A stretch of 64,000 bases of DNA from an uncultured Muribaculaceae bacterium (GCA_910587925.1 CAJUOC010000006.1:1-64000), one strand, 5' to 3'; positions 40,101-49,434 are shown, numbered from the stretch's first letter. The notes: a model not told the origin generated them from the sequence alone. Translations and numbers: made by a program.

Positions 40101-40808
40101 TTAGAAGTTTAAGGCCCATACAAGGCCGATGGATGGGCGTGGAGAGTTGAAGTCGCGCATCACTGCGGGCGCCACATCCATTGAAAGGTCAGGAGAGATG
40201 TCAAAGTGGCTCAGCGCGGCGTCGACATAGGCGTCGACCATCGCCACCAGATACACGCCCACCATACATATGATACATAGGTCGCGGTTGCGGCGATAGA
40301 AATTCTTGCGCGACTGCAGCAGGCTGGTGAGCCACTTTTTGTCGAGGTCGGCCTCGTTGGTGGTCGGAGGGAAGAAGTCCATATAGGAGCGTGTCGACGG
40401 GTCATTGTCCATGATGTCGCGGTAAGCCCGGGTATAGTCGTTGAGCATACCATTGTTCCACGATGTGGCATAGCCCAGGCCCATGTACGCGCCCACCACG
40501 ATGGGCAGCTTCCAGTAGCGGCGGTTGTATATCTGCCCCAGGCCGGGAAACAGCGCGCTCATCCACACCGCACGGGTGGGGTCGGGGTTGAAAGTCACCT
40601 CGCGCTCCTCCCATACATCGTATCGCTCCACACGCGGCGCGGCGAGCGTGTCGGCAACCAGGGTGGCCACCGTGCTGTCGGGCGCCATCACCGACACGGG
40701 GTCAAGCGCGCGTGCTCGCCGCGAGGGCATGCGCGGCGAGTCGGCCGTCTGCGCCGCGGCGCCGACCACGGCCAGCGCTGCCGCGGCAGCTGTGATTATC
40801 CTACGCAT
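40101..40808 (-). CDS. DUF5683 domain-containing protein
   Basis: This is a Bacteroidetes-specific protein of unknown function with a signal peptide (MRRIITAAAAALAVVGAAAQ) and a DUF5683 region: RAVWMSALFPGLGQIYNRRYWKLPIVVGAYMGLGYATSW, seen here as two motifs, with a late hydrophobic helix (CIICMVGVYLVAMVDAYVDA). It is probably an envelope protein. The gene always tends to sit behind parAB and before a lytic transglycosylase in this phylum, as here. A GTG at 40820, overlapping the parB stop, is an alternative start. Confidence 0.88.
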   Translation of the reverse strand: MRRIITAAAAALAVVGAAAQTADSPRMPSRRARALDPVSVMAPDSTVATLVADTLAAPRVERYDVWEEREVTFNPDPTRAVWMSALFPGLGQIYNRRYWKLPIVVGAYMGLGYATSWNNGMLNDYTRAYRDIMDNDPSTRSYMDFFPPTTNEADLDKKWLTSLLQSRKNFYRRNRDLCIICMVGVYLVAMVDAYVDAALSHFDISPDLSMDVAPAVMRDFNSPRPSIGLVWALNF

Positions 40809-40816
40809 CGTCGCTG

Positions 40817-41707
40817 TCACTGCCGGGTCTTGAGCTGGTCAAACAATGCCATTATCTCCGTGAGCTGGGCATCGTCGGCAAACGGTATCACTATCTTGCC
40901 CTTGCCGCCGCTGTCGTAGCTCAGCTTGACCGGCGTGGCAAACTTTGAGGCGAGCAGCCGCCGCAGCGAGTCGAAGTCATCGGAAGTAAAGCGCGAGCGC
41001 GCCGCCGGCTCGGGAGTCTCCTCCGGCGCTTTGCCCTGGCGGTATGCCGCGGCAAGCTGCTCGACACGGCGCACCGACAGCCCCTTGGAAAGTATCTCCT
41101 GATACAGACGCAGCTGCACGGCAGGATCGGTGACAGTGAGCAGGGCGCGGGCATGGCCCATGTCGACCTTGTGGTCGCGCAGGCCCAGCTGCACCTCGGC
41201 GGGCAGACGCAGCAGACGCAGGAAGTTGGCCACCGTGGCGCGCTTCTTGCCTATACGCTGGCTCAGCTGCTCCTGGGTGAGGCTGTATTGCTCGATGAGC
41301 TTGCGGAATGTCAGGGCTATCTCGATGGCATTGAGATCCTCACGCTGTATATTCTCGATGAGGGCCATCTCTGTAAGCTCCATGTCGGAGGCTGTACGGA
41401 TGTAGGCCGGCACCGACTGAAGCCCCGCGAGCGATGCGGCGCGGAAGCGGCGCTCGCCGGCGATAATCTGGAAAGAGTCGGGGCCGGTTTTGCGCAGCGA
41501 CAGCGGCTGTATGATGCCGAGGCTGCGGATGGAGTCGGCCAGCTCGACCAGCGCCTCCTCGTCGAATGTGCGGCGGGGCTGGTCGGGGTTGGCCGAAATC
41601 TGCGACAGCGGTATCTCGGTAATGGCCGACGAGCCCGATGCGGGCACATCGTCCATGGATATGAGCGAGTCGAGGCCGCGGCCCAGAGCGTTGCGTTTCA
41701 GTGCCAT
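40817..41707 (-). CDS. parB: Chromosome-partitioning protein ParB
   Basis: ParB binds parS sites near the origin, spreads as a CTP-dependent clamp and works with ParA. The 296-residue protein starts MALKRNALGRGLDSLI. It shows the CTPase motifs (LRKTGPDSFQIIAGERRFRAA, with GERRxRA), ENIQREDLNAIE, and a helix-turn-helix (LTQEQLSQRIGKKRATVANFLRLLRLP). It lies 3 nt after parA. Confidence 0.97.
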   Translation of the reverse strand: MALKRNALGRGLDSLISMDDVPASGSSAITEIPLSQISANPDQPRRTFDEEALVELADSIRSLGIIQPLSLRKTGPDSFQIIAGERRFRAASLAGLQSVPAYIRTASDMELTEMALIENIQREDLNAIEIALTFRKLIEQYSLTQEQLSQRIGKKRATVANFLRLLRLPAEVQLGLRDHKVDMGHARALLTVTDPAVQLRLYQEILSKGLSVRRVEQLAAAYRQGKAPEETPEPAARSRFTSDDFDSLRRLLASKFATPVKLSYDSGGKGKIVIPFADDAQLTEIMALFDQLKTRQ

Positions 41708-41710
41708 GGC

Positions 41711-42484
41711 TTATTTCTTATGCTTGTGTTTCGCGATTATTTCCTTGGCCAGCAGCACGTGGCTGGTGGCGCCGCGCGAGTCGGGGTCGTAGAGCAGCAC
41801 GGGCAGGCCGTGGGATGGGGCCTCGCTCAGGCGGATATTGCGGGGAATCACGGTATTGAACACCATGTCGGCAAAATGCCCCTTCAGCTCCTCGTAGATC
41901 TGATTGGCGAGTCGCAGGCGGGCGTCGTACATCGTGAGCAGGAAGCCCTCGATCTCCAGGGCGGGATTGAGCCGGCTCTTGATGATACGGATGGTATTGA
42001 GCAGCTTGCTGATACCCTCGAGGGCAAAGTACTCGGCCTGCACGGGGATGATGACCGAGTCGGCCGCTGTGAGGGCGTTGACGGTGATTAGTCCCAGCGA
42101 AGGCGAGCAGTCGATGAGCATGTAGTCGTACTTGTCGCGCACCGGCGCCAGCAGCGAGGCGAGCACCTTCTCGCGGTGCTCCTTGCCCACCAGCTCCAGC
42201 TCGGCGCCGGCAAGGTCGATACGCGACCCCACCAGCTCGAGGCCTTCGATACATGTAGGCACTTGCGAGCCGTCGAGAGGATAGCCGTCGACCAGACACT
42301 CGTATATCGACGACGACATCGAGCGCGGGTCGATACCATAGCCGGAGGTGGCATTGGCCTGGGGGTCGGCGTCGATGATGAGCACCTTCTTGCCCTGAGC
42401 CGCGAGAGAGGCCGCCAGATTGATGGTGGTGGTGGTCTTGCCCACACCGCCCTTCTGATTGGCGATTGCTATGATTTTTCCCAT
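41711..42484 (-). CDS. parA: Chromosome-partitioning ATPase ParA (Soj-like)
   Basis: ParA is a deviant-Walker ATPase that drives segregation. The 257-residue product starts [22 protein letters not shown], with the signature KGGVGKTT at residues 11-18, then [15 protein letters not shown] and [15 protein letters not shown]. It is the first gene of the run parA-parB-DUF5683-transglycosylase-OPT-MATE, preceded by a promoter and a parS-like split inverted repeat. Confidence 0.97.
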   Translation of the reverse strand: MGKIIAIANQKGGVGKTTTTINLAASLAAQGKKVLIIDADPQANATSGYGIDPRSMSSSIYECLVDGYPLDGSQVPTCIEGLELVGSRIDLAGAELELVGKEHREKVLASLLAPVRDKYDYMLIDCSPSLGLITVNALTAADSVIIPVQAEYFALEGISKLLNTIRIIKSRLNPALEIEGFLLTMYDARLRLANQIYEELKGHFADMVFNTVIPRNIRLSEAPSHGLPVLLYDPDSRGATSHVLLAKEIIAKHKHKK

Positions 42485-42506
42485 GTAAAATCAGTTATTT
42501 AGGCCG

Positions 42507-42537
42507 CAAAGTAACGAATTTTAGCCGATATTGCAAA
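42507..42537 (-). promoter_or_regulatory. parA promoter
   Basis: Minus-strand TTTG (42534-42537), a 19-nt spacer and TTACTTTG (42507-42514) lie 22 nt before the parA ATG. The -7 box has one mismatch to TAnnTTTG. Confidence 0.55.
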
Positions 42538-42541
42538 AGAT

Positions 42542-42584
42542 TGTTCCACGAAAAAAGGCGGAAATGTTGAAAACTCGTGGAACT
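42542..42584. promoter_or_regulatory. Split parS-like inverted repeat between parA and surE
   Basis: GTTCCACGA (42543-42551) is repeated as its exact inverse TCGTGGAAC (42575-42583), 23 nt apart. Each arm equals one half of the ParB site TGTTnCACGTGAAACA. It lies between the divergent parA and surE promoters, partly upstream of each -33 region, so ParB autoregulation is possible. A functional parS is normally contiguous, so its activity is uncertain. Confidence 0.4.
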
Positions 42585-42590
42585 ATTTCT

Positions 42591-42598
42591 TACCTTTG
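42591..42598 (+). promoter_or_regulatory. -7 box for surE-ispE
   Basis: TACCTTTG (exact match) lies 18 nt before the surE ATG, immediately after the right arm of the split inverted repeat. Confidence 0.65.
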
Positions 42599-42616
42599 CA
42601 AAAAATCCCGTACAAC

Positions 42617-43387
42617 ATGCAAGCATCACGCCCGCTGATTCTCATAAGCAACGACGACAGTATCGCCGCCCCGGGGCTGCTCGCGCTGGTCGACTGCTGC
42701 CCGGCCGAGGCCGATGTGGTGGTGGTGGCTCCCGCCGAGCCTCACTCCGGCCAATCGTCGGCACTTTCTGTAAACAAGCCGCTGCGCATCAACTCTCTGC
42801 CCGACTACCGCCAGGCCCGCCTCTTCACGGTGAGCGGCACTCCGGTCGACTGCATAAAACTCGCTCTCAACGCCATCGTACCCCGGCGCCCCGACCTGGT
42901 GCTGGCCGGTATCAACCACGGCTCCAACTCGGGCTGCAACGTGATCTACTCCGGCACCATGGGCGCAGTGCTCGAGGGCTGCAACGTGGGTATCACCTCC
43001 TGCGGCTTCTCGCTGCTCCACCACTCGATGAAAGCCGACTTCTCGCTCTCGGCGCCGCTCGTGAACGCCGTCATCGCCCGGCTGCTCGAGCAGCCGCTGC
43101 CCGACGGAGTATGCCTCAATGTAAATATCCCGGCAAGAATCGTCCCCGAGGGAGTGCGCGTATGCCGCGCGGCCCGCGGCCACTGGACCGAGGAGTACCG
43201 CAAGTATCTCGACCCGTCGGGCGCACCGTTCTACTGGCTCACGGGACAGTTTGTCAATCTCGAGCCCGACGCTGAAGATACAGATGAATACTGGCTCGCG
43301 CGCGGCTACATGTCGGCCGTGCCTGTGACGGTCGACCAGACGGCCGCCGGCTCAGTATCAGACCTCGCCCCACGCTTCGACATATGA
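42617..43387 (+). CDS. surE: 5'/3'-nucleotidase SurE
   Basis: SurE is a metal-dependent nucleoside-monophosphate phosphatase of stationary-phase and nucleotide turnover. The 256-residue protein has the metal site ILISNDDSIAAPGL, the SGTPVDCIKLAL motif and AGINHGSNSGCNVIYSGTMGA. The ATG at 42617 follows the promoter. It overlaps ispE by 4 nt (ATGA). In Bacteroidetes surE commonly lies next to parAB, as here. Confidence 0.95.
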   Translation: MQASRPLILISNDDSIAAPGLLALVDCCPAEADVVVVAPAEPHSGQSSALSVNKPLRINSLPDYRQARLFTVSGTPVDCIKLALNAIVPRRPDLVLAGINHGSNSGCNVIYSGTMGAVLEGCNVGITSCGFSLLHHSMKADFSLSAPLVNAVIARLLEQPLPDGVCLNVNIPARIVPEGVRVCRAARGHWTEEYRKYLDPSGAPFYWLTGQFVNLEPDAEDTDEYWLARGYMSAVPVTVDQTAAGSVSDLAPRFDI

Positions 43388-44229
43388 TACTCTTCCCTAC
43401 AGCCAAGATAAACCTCGGGCTGCGCGTGCTGGGCAAGCGCCCCGACGGCTACCATGAGCTCACCACCGTGATGATGCCCGTCGGGTGGTGTGATGTGCTG
43501 GAGATTGTGCCGTCGCGCTCGGGCGTCACCGAGCTCCACACCCACGGCAGGGCCGTCGACTGCCCACCCGAGAAGAATCTCGTGATGAAGGCATACCGCG
43601 CTTTGGCCGACGACCTGGGCCCGCTGCCCGCGGTAGAGATACATCTGGAGAAAATCATCCCCGACGGCGCCGGGCTCGGCGGCGGCTCGGCCGATGCCGC
43701 CTTCACGCTGCGGGGGCTCAACGAGCTGCTGGGCCTGGGCCTGTCAGACGCCCACCTGCGGCGCGTGGCGGCGCGCGTGGGGGCCGACTGCCCCTTCTTC
43801 GCGACCGACGGAGCGGCGCTGTGCACCGGCACCGGCACCACCATCGCCGAGGAGCTGCAGCTCGACATGTCGGCATACACTCTGGTGATAGCCAAGCCCG
43901 AGGGCGTGAGCGTAAGCACTGCCGAGGCATATGCCGGCGTGCACCTCAGCCCCGGCGCAGCCGACCCCACCGAGGCCCTGCGGCTCGATATATCGCAGTG
44001 GCGACAGGCGCTTGTCAATGACTTCGAGACATCGGTCTTTGCCCGCCATCCCGAGATAGCCGCCGTAAAGGAGCATATGTATGCCTGCGGAGCTGCTTAC
44101 GCCTCGATGAGCGGCTCGGGCGCAGCAGTATACGGCATCTTTGAGTCGCAGCGGCTCGCGCGCGTGGCGTTTGACACGCTCGACGGGTGCGACAAGTGGA
44201 TATCCGGCGGAGAGCAGACGGTCGGGTAG
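43384..44229 (+). CDS. ispE: 4-diphosphocytidyl-2-C-methyl-D-erythritol kinase
   Basis: IspE phosphorylates CDP-methylerythritol in the MEP pathway. The 281-residue GHMP kinase shows PTAKINLGLRVLGKRPDGYHEL at the N-terminus, the phosphate-binding loop IPDGAGLGGGSADAA and late YASMSGSGAAVYGIF. It is coupled to surE. The 127-nt gap to grpE carries no gene. Confidence 0.96.
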   Translation: MILFPTAKINLGLRVLGKRPDGYHELTTVMMPVGWCDVLEIVPSRSGVTELHTHGRAVDCPPEKNLVMKAYRALADDLGPLPAVEIHLEKIIPDGAGLGGGSADAAFTLRGLNELLGLGLSDAHLRRVAARVGADCPFFATDGAALCTGTGTTIAEELQLDMSAYTLVIAKPEGVSVSTAEAYAGVHLSPGAADPTEALRLDISQWRQALVNDFETSVFARHPEIAAVKEHMYACGAAYASMSGSGAAVYGIFESQRLARVAFDTLDGCDKWISGGEQTVG

Positions 44230-44356
44230 GCCACGGCTGTGCCCGGCCGACCAACTTTTGTCGGCGGCGATTGTTGTATATTCAAAGCCGGATGTGCCGA
44301 CAGGTACATTTTGGCAAGGTTTTTGCTTTGCGAATACATAAAATACACCACATATT

Positions 44357-44938
44357 ATGGCTGACAGACACAACCAAAATCCCGACGAAATACATAACGA
44401 AGCCGAGGACACCGAGATAAAGGATGTACTCGACGGAGCAGCAGACTCCGACGCCGACATCACTGTCGACGAGGCCGAGGGTCTGCAGAAACAGATTGAT
44501 GACCTTGCGCGTCAGCTCGCCAAGGAAAAGAACGATTACCTCTTCCTGCGCGCCGATTTTGACAATTACCGCAAGCGTATGCTCAAGGAGCGCGAGGAGC
44601 TCATGCGCAATGCCGCCGAGAAGACTCTCCGCGGATTACTGCCCGTCATCGACGACTTTGAGCGCGGCCTCGAGGCCACCCGCGGCGCCGAAGACGCGGC
44701 ATCTGTGCGCCAGGGCATGGAGCTTATCTACAATAAGCTCATCAAGTACCTGGCCGACAACGGCGTGACTCCCATGGAGTCGACCGGCGCCGACTTCAAC
44801 CCCGACTTCCACGAAGCCATCGCCGCAATCCCGGCACCCACTCCCGAGCAGAAGGGCAAGGTAATCGACACCACCCAGCGCGGATATATAATCAATGACA
44901 AAGTGCTCCGCCACGCAAAGGTGGCCGTAGGCGAATAA
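44357..44938 (+). CDS. grpE: Nucleotide exchange factor GrpE
   Basis: GrpE swaps ADP for ATP on DnaK. The 193-residue protein has an acidic N-terminus, a long coiled coil (about residues 35-85: LQKQIDDLARQLAKEKNDYLFLRADFDNYRKR in part) and a beta-wing ending in TTQRGYIINDKVLRHAKVAVGE, diagnostic for GrpE. dnaJ follows after 9 nt. No strong promoter match is visible upstream (TTGCTTTG near 44325 is a poor one), so regulation by another sigma factor or repressor is possible. dnaK is not in the window. Confidence 0.96.
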   Translation: MADRHNQNPDEIHNEAEDTEIKDVLDGAADSDADITVDEAEGLQKQIDDLARQLAKEKNDYLFLRADFDNYRKRMLKEREELMRNAAEKTLRGLLPVIDDFERGLEATRGAEDAASVRQGMELIYNKLIKYLADNGVTPMESTGADFNPDFHEAIAAIPAPTPEQKGKVIDTTQRGYIINDKVLRHAKVAVGE

Positions 44939-44947
44939 TCCCGACGG

Positions 44948-46117
44948 ATGGAAAACAAACGCGACTATTATGAAGTGCTCGGCGTAGCCAAGACGGCCAA
45001 TGCCGACGAGATAAAGAAGGCTTACCGCAAGCTGGCCCTCAAGTATCACCCCGACCGTAATCCCGGCGACAAGGATGCCGAGGAAAAATTCAAGGAAGCG
45101 GCCGAGGCATACGATGTGCTCAGCGATGCCGACAAGCGTCAGAAGTACGACCAGTTTGGCCACTCGATGGGTCCTCAGGGCTTCCCGGGCGGAGGTCAAG
45201 GCTTCTCGCAGAATTTCTCGACCGACGATATCTTCGAGATGTTTGGCGACATCTTCGGCGGCCGCTTCGGCGGCACGGGATTTGCCGGTGCGGCCGGTGG
45301 CCGGCGCCGCCAGGCGCAGCCCCGCCAGCGCCGCGGCACCGATGTGCGCATCCGGCTCAAGCTCTCGCTGGAGGATATTGCCAACGGTGTCACCAAAAAT
45401 CTCAAGATACCCACATTCATGCCCTGCGAGCCGTGCCACGGCACGGGCGCCAAAGACGGCACCGCATTTGCCACCTGCCAGACATGCCATGGCACCGGCC
45501 AGGTGATAGAGCAGCGCCAGTCTTTCTTTGGCATCGAGCAGACTCAGGTGAGCTGCCCCACTTGCGGAGGCACCGGCAAAATCATCACGGAGCGCTGCTC
45601 CCACTGCAATGGCGAGGGCGTCGAGCGCCGCGACGAGCAGGTATCGTTCGCCATCCCCGCCGGCGTGCAAGACGGTGAGACGCTCACCCTGCGCGGCCAC
45701 GGCAATGCCCCGCGCCACGGGGGAGTACGCGGCGACCTGCTCATCGTCATCGAGGAGCTGAAACACCCCGAGCTCATACGCGACGGCGCCGACATCATAT
45801 ACAATCTCATGCTCGACCTGCCCACCGCCATACTTGGTGGCTCAGTGGAGGTGCCCACCATCGGCGGCCGCGCCCGCCTCAAGATTGCCCCGGGTACCCA
45901 GCCGGGCAAGATACTGCGCATGCGCGGCAAGGGCCTGCCCGACCGCGAGCGCGGCACCCGAGGCGACGAGCTTATCAATATCATGGTGTACATACCCGAG
46001 AAGCTCTCCGACAAGGAGCGCGCCGCCATCGAGGGTCTTCAAGGCTCGCCCAACTTCACCCCGGGCGACGACGAGAAGCGGCGTCTATTCTCCAAACTGA
46101 AACATATCTTTGAGTAA
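44948..46117 (+). CDS. dnaJ: Molecular chaperone DnaJ
   Basis: DnaJ stimulates DnaK and presents unfolded substrates. The 389-residue protein has the J domain with HPD ([18 protein letters not shown]), a Gly/Phe-rich linker ([13 protein letters not shown]) and four zinc-binding repeats: [24 protein letters not shown] and CSHCNGEG. The C-terminal substrate-binding domains follow. It is type I DnaJ. An inverted repeat with a weak T-run follows. Confidence 0.97.
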   Translation: MENKRDYYEVLGVAKTANADEIKKAYRKLALKYHPDRNPGDKDAEEKFKEAAEAYDVLSDADKRQKYDQFGHSMGPQGFPGGGQGFSQNFSTDDIFEMFGDIFGGRFGGTGFAGAAGGRRRQAQPRQRRGTDVRIRLKLSLEDIANGVTKNLKIPTFMPCEPCHGTGAKDGTAFATCQTCHGTGQVIEQRQSFFGIEQTQVSCPTCGGTGKIITERCSHCNGEGVERRDEQVSFAIPAGVQDGETLTLRGHGNAPRHGGVRGDLLIVIEELKHPELIRDGADIIYNLMLDLPTAILGGSVEVPTIGGRARLKIAPGTQPGKILRMRGKGLPDRERGTRGDELINIMVYIPEKLSDKERAAIEGLQGSPNFTPGDDEKRRLFSKLKHIFE

Positions 46118-46138
46118 ATCAGCCCCATACACATACCG

Positions 46139-46173
46139 AGCCTCCGCAGCATCTGTGCCGCGGAGGCTTTAAT
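46139..46173 (+). terminator. Terminator-like hairpin after dnaJ
   Basis: AGCCTCCGC (46139-46147) pairs with GCGGAGGCT (46160-46168), followed by TTAATAT. The stem is strong, the U-tract weak. Confidence 0.55.
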
Positions 46174-46183
46174 ATATACTAAT

Positions 46184-47302
46184 ATGAACTGGACTTACCG
46201 CCAACCTGTCGCCATACGCTTTGGCAACGGCGCCCTCACCTCACTTTATGATGAAATCACTGCCCTGGGCGGCCGCCGCGGCCTGCTGGTGACCTCGCCA
46301 TCTTTTGTAAAACGCGGCCTGGCCGAGCGGGTGCGCGACATGTCGCATGGTCTTATCGGCCATGTGTACGGCGCCGTGTCGCCCAACCCCGATGTGACCG
46401 AGTGCGACGAGTGCACCGAGATGCTGCGCCGCCACGGCTGCGACTTTGTGGTGGCGATGGGAGGCGGCAGTGTGATGGACTGCGCCAAGGCGGCCGCTGC
46501 ATTCTGCACAGCCGACGCCCCGGCCGCCGCATATCTCGGCGACGGCAAGCCCATCCCGGACGCACATCTGCCTCTGATAGCCATCCCGACCACAGCCGGC
46601 ACAGGCAGCGAGATCACTTCGGTGGCCGTGCTGTCTGACCACGCTCGCGGCATCAAGGCTCCGCTGAGCGCCGACTCGATGTATCCGGCAGTGGCCATTG
46701 TCGACCCCGAGCTTACGTACACGGTGCCTCCGTATGTGACGGCGTGTACCGGCTTCGACGTGCTATGTCATGCTATCGAGGCATATTGGAGCCGCCGCCA
46801 TCAGCCCGTATGCGATGCGCTGGCAGTGCAGGCGGCCGGTCTGGTATTTGAGTATCTCGCCGCAGCCTGCGAAAACCCCTCCGACCATACGGCCCGCGAG
46901 AAGATGGCCGAGGCGTCGGTCACGGCCGGCCTGGCATTTGCTCAGCCCAAGACCACATCGGCTCACGCGTGCTCGTATCCGCTCACCAATATGCTCGGCA
47001 TACCGCACGGCGAGGCTTGCGCCCTCACCATCGACCGCCTTGTGCGGCTCAACTCCTCGCGGGGCGACATCCGAACCGCCAGGCTTGCCGGGCGCCTCGG
47101 ATTTACCGATGCCGGCGCCCTGGCCGACGCAATCGCCGACCTGCGCGAGCGGGTGGGGCTGCGGAGCGACCTGCGCGATCTGGCCATTACCGACACTCAG
47201 TTTGAAGCGCTCGTCGAGGGCAGCAAGCACCCCAATCTGCTCAACAATCCTGTCGAAGTCACCGACGACGACTTGCGCATGATGTATGCCGCCATGCGGT
47301 GA
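46184..47302 (+). CDS. Iron-containing alcohol dehydrogenase family protein
   Basis: This is a group III (iron-type) NAD(P)-dependent alcohol dehydrogenase. The 372-residue protein has the nucleotide-binding VAMGGGSVMDCAKA, the family motif IPTTAGTGSEIT, and metal ligands in GFDVLCHAIEAYWS (Asp and His), SAHACSYPL and GIPHGEA. The run AYWS and the KTTSAHACSYPLT segment recall the phosphonoacetaldehyde reductase branch, but no phosphonate genes are nearby, so the substrate remains open. It is probably a separate unit or read-through from dnaJ; no -7 box is apparent in the 66-nt gap. Confidence 0.88.
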   Translation: MNWTYRQPVAIRFGNGALTSLYDEITALGGRRGLLVTSPSFVKRGLAERVRDMSHGLIGHVYGAVSPNPDVTECDECTEMLRRHGCDFVVAMGGGSVMDCAKAAAAFCTADAPAAAYLGDGKPIPDAHLPLIAIPTTAGTGSEITSVAVLSDHARGIKAPLSADSMYPAVAIVDPELTYTVPPYVTACTGFDVLCHAIEAYWSRRHQPVCDALAVQAAGLVFEYLAAACENPSDHTAREKMAEASVTAGLAFAQPKTTSAHACSYPLTNMLGIPHGEACALTIDRLVRLNSSRGDIRTARLAGRLGFTDAGALADAIADLRERVGLRSDLRDLAITDTQFEALVEGSKHPNLLNNPVEVTDDDLRMMYAAMR

Positions 47303-47329
47303 CATAGCTGCAATGTGAGTATTTTTGTT

Positions 47330-47337
47330 TATCTTTG
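47330..47337 (+). promoter_or_regulatory. Upstream tandem -7 box
   Basis: TATCTTTG with TTTTTG just before it. It lies 76 nt upstream of a second consensus promoter for the DUF4954 gene. The short frame that follows it is not convincing as a gene, so this may be an alternative promoter. Confidence 0.4.
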
Positions 47338-47380
47338 ACATGCATCGAAGATACCGGCGCCTCGACAATGCTCAAATAAA

Positions 47381-47413
47381 TTTGGCATTGCGCTCGGCTT
47401 TTGCGTATCTTTG
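47381..47413 (+). promoter_or_regulatory. Promoter of DUF4954 gene
   Basis: TTTG (47381-47384), a 21-nt spacer and TATCTTTG (47406-47413) fit the consensus, 35 nt before the ATG at 47449. Confidence 0.65.
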
Positions 47414-47448
47414 CGGCGGATTCACACATCAGTACAAGTACAGTTTCA

Positions 47449-49434
47449 ATGGAATACAGACATCTTCGCGGCGATGAGATTGCCGCTCTCACAGCGGCCG
47501 GCTGCCGCTGCGACGACTGGTCGCTGGTAACGGTAGCCGACCCTTTCGTGACCTCGCACTACCGCAACGTGGCCTTTTCAGGCGCCGTGCGGCTCGGTAC
47601 CACGGCAAAGGTGCACATGCGCTCGGGAGCCATCCCCGTTAGCAGCGGCATTTATGACGCCCTGCTGCACGACTGCACCGTGGGCAACGATGTGCTCATA
47701 CGCAAAATCAACAATTACATATGCCGCTACGACATCGCCGACGATGTTATCATCGAGAATGTCGGGCGCCTTGCCATGACCGGCGAGAGCACCTTTGGCA
47801 ACGGCACCGAGGTATCGGTGCTCAACGAGACCGGCGGCCGCGAGGTGCCCATCTACGACCGTCTGTCGGCCCATGTGGCTTACCTGCTGGCGATGTACCG
47901 CCACGACACGGCTCTGATGCAAGCGCTGCGCGGCATGATATCGGCTTATGTGGAGTCGCGCCGCAGCAGCCGCGGACGCGTCGAGACCGGCGCCCGCATC
48001 ATCAACTCGGGCAGCCTGCAGAATGTGTACATCGGCCCCGCGGCTGTCATCGACGGCGCGTCGAAGCTCTACAACGGCTCGCTCATGTCGGAGCCGGAGG
48101 CGCCGGTATACGTGGGGGCCAATGTGCTGGCATCCGACTTCATCATGGCCGCCGGCTCGTCGCTCGACGACGGCGCCGTGGCCGTACATACATACCTGGG
48201 GCAAAGCTCCTCGCTCACACGCCTCTTCTCGGCCCACGACTCACTTTTCTTTGCCAACTGCGCCTGCGAGAACGGTGAGGCCGCGGCTATTTTCGCCGGC
48301 CCGTACACGGTGACGATGCACAAGTCGAGCCTGCTCATAGCCGGTATGTTTTCATTTCTCAACGCCGGCTCCGGCTCCAACCAGAGCAACCACATGTACA
48401 AGCTCGGCCCCATACACCAGGGCGTGGTCGAGCGCGGCTCCAAGACCACGAGCGACTCATATGTACTGTGGCCTGCACGCATCGGCGCCTTCTCTTTGGT
48501 GATGGGGCGCCATACCGGCCACCCCGACACATCGCGGCTGCCATTCTCCTATCTGATTGAGAAAGCCGGCGAGAGCTACATCGTGCCGGGCGTCAACCTC
48601 AAGAGCGTGGGCACAGTGCGCGACGCCCAGAAGTGGCCCCGCCGCGACAAGCGTACCACCCTGCGTCCCACCGACTTTATCAACTTCAACCTGCTCAGCC
48701 CCTATACCGTGAGCAAGATGATGGCCGGCTGCGAGCTGCTGCGCCAGTTGCAGCAGACCTCGGGCGCCACCTCGCAGGTATACTCATACCAGGGCCTCAC
48801 CATGACCGCCTCGGCCCTGCGCAAGGGCCTGGGGTACTACAGCATGGCCATCGACAAGTTTATGGGCAACTCGATAATCCACCGCCTGCGCGACTTCGAC
48901 GGAGCAGGAGGCGACGAGGCCATGCGCCGCGCGCTCGAGCCGACCGACGCGCGCGGAGGCGGAGAGTGGGTCGACATCTGCGGCCTTATCGTGCCCAAAG
49001 ACGAGGTGAAGCGACTCACTGCCGACATAGCCTCGGGCGAGGTGACATCGCTCGACGCAGCCGAGGAGCGCCTGCGCGAGCTTCATGCCGCGTATTACGA
49101 TATGGAGTGGACCTGGGTGGCCCGCCACTTTGCCGACTGGTGGGGCAAGCCGCTCGAGGAGCTCACCGCGGCCGACGTGGCCGCCATCGTCGACCGCTGG
49201 ACCGACAGTGTCGTGCGTCTCGACCGTATGCTCTACGATGATGCCCGCAAGGAGTTTTCGTCGATAGCCCGCATAGGATTTGGCATCGACGGCAGCGACC
49301 GCCGCAGCGAGCTCGACTTCGAGCACGTGCGCGGCGAGTTTGAGAAGGACTCCTTCGTGCTGATGGTGCTCGACCATATCGAGCGCAAGACAGCCCTTGG
49401 CGCCGATCTCAAGCGCCGGCTTCAGGGATTGTAG
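47449..49434 (+). CDS. DUF4954 family protein
   Basis: This 661-residue cytosolic protein belongs to DUF4954, widespread in Bacteroidetes. The first half (about residues 45-330) has the short hydrophobic repeats of a left-handed beta helix (for example IRKINNYICRYDIADDVIIENVGRLAMTG in parts), as in hexapeptide acyltransferases. Parts such as NAGSGSNQSNHMYKLGPIHQGVVERG and LPFSYLIEKAGESYIVPG are typical of the family. The C-terminal third is alpha-helical. Sugar-nucleotide or acyl transfer is suggested by the fold only. The start at 47449 follows a consensus promoter; the stop overlaps a convergent TPR gene by 13 nt. Confidence 0.88.
   Translation: MEYRHLRGDEIAALTAAGCRCDDWSLVTVADPFVTSHYRNVAFSGAVRLGTTAKVHMRSGAIPVSSGIYDALLHDCTVGNDVLIRKINNYICRYDIADDVIIENVGRLAMTGESTFGNGTEVSVLNETGGREVPIYDRLSAHVAYLLAMYRHDTALMQALRGMISAYVESRRSSRGRVETGARIINSGSLQNVYIGPAAVIDGASKLYNGSLMSEPEAPVYVGANVLASDFIMAAGSSLDDGAVAVHTYLGQSSSLTRLFSAHDSLFFANCACENGEAAAIFAGPYTVTMHKSSLLIAGMFSFLNAGSGSNQSNHMYKLGPIHQGVVERGSKTTSDSYVLWPARIGAFSLVMGRHTGHPDTSRLPFSYLIEKAGESYIVPGVNLKSVGTVRDAQKWPRRDKRTTLRPTDFINFNLLSPYTVSKMMAGCELLRQLQQTSGATSQVYSYQGLTMTASALRKGLGYYSMAIDKFMGNSIIHRLRDFDGAGGDEAMRRALEPTDARGGGEWVDICGLIVPKDEVKRLTADIASGEVTSLDAAEERLRELHAAYYDMEWTWVARHFADWWGKPLEELTAADVAAIVDRWTDSVVRLDRMLYDDARKEFSSIARIGFGIDGSDRRSELDFEHVRGEFEKDSFVLMVLDHIERKTALGADLKRRLQGL

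Noticed and set aside
44246..44265. GCCGAC/GTCGGC hairpin after ispE
   Set aside because: Only a 6-bp stem and no T-run, so it is not a convincing terminator.
47340..47478. Short plus-strand frame starting MHRRYRRLDN after the tandem -7 box
   Set aside because: It runs into the DUF4954 gene, is Arg-rich and contains the second promoter; not believable as a gene.
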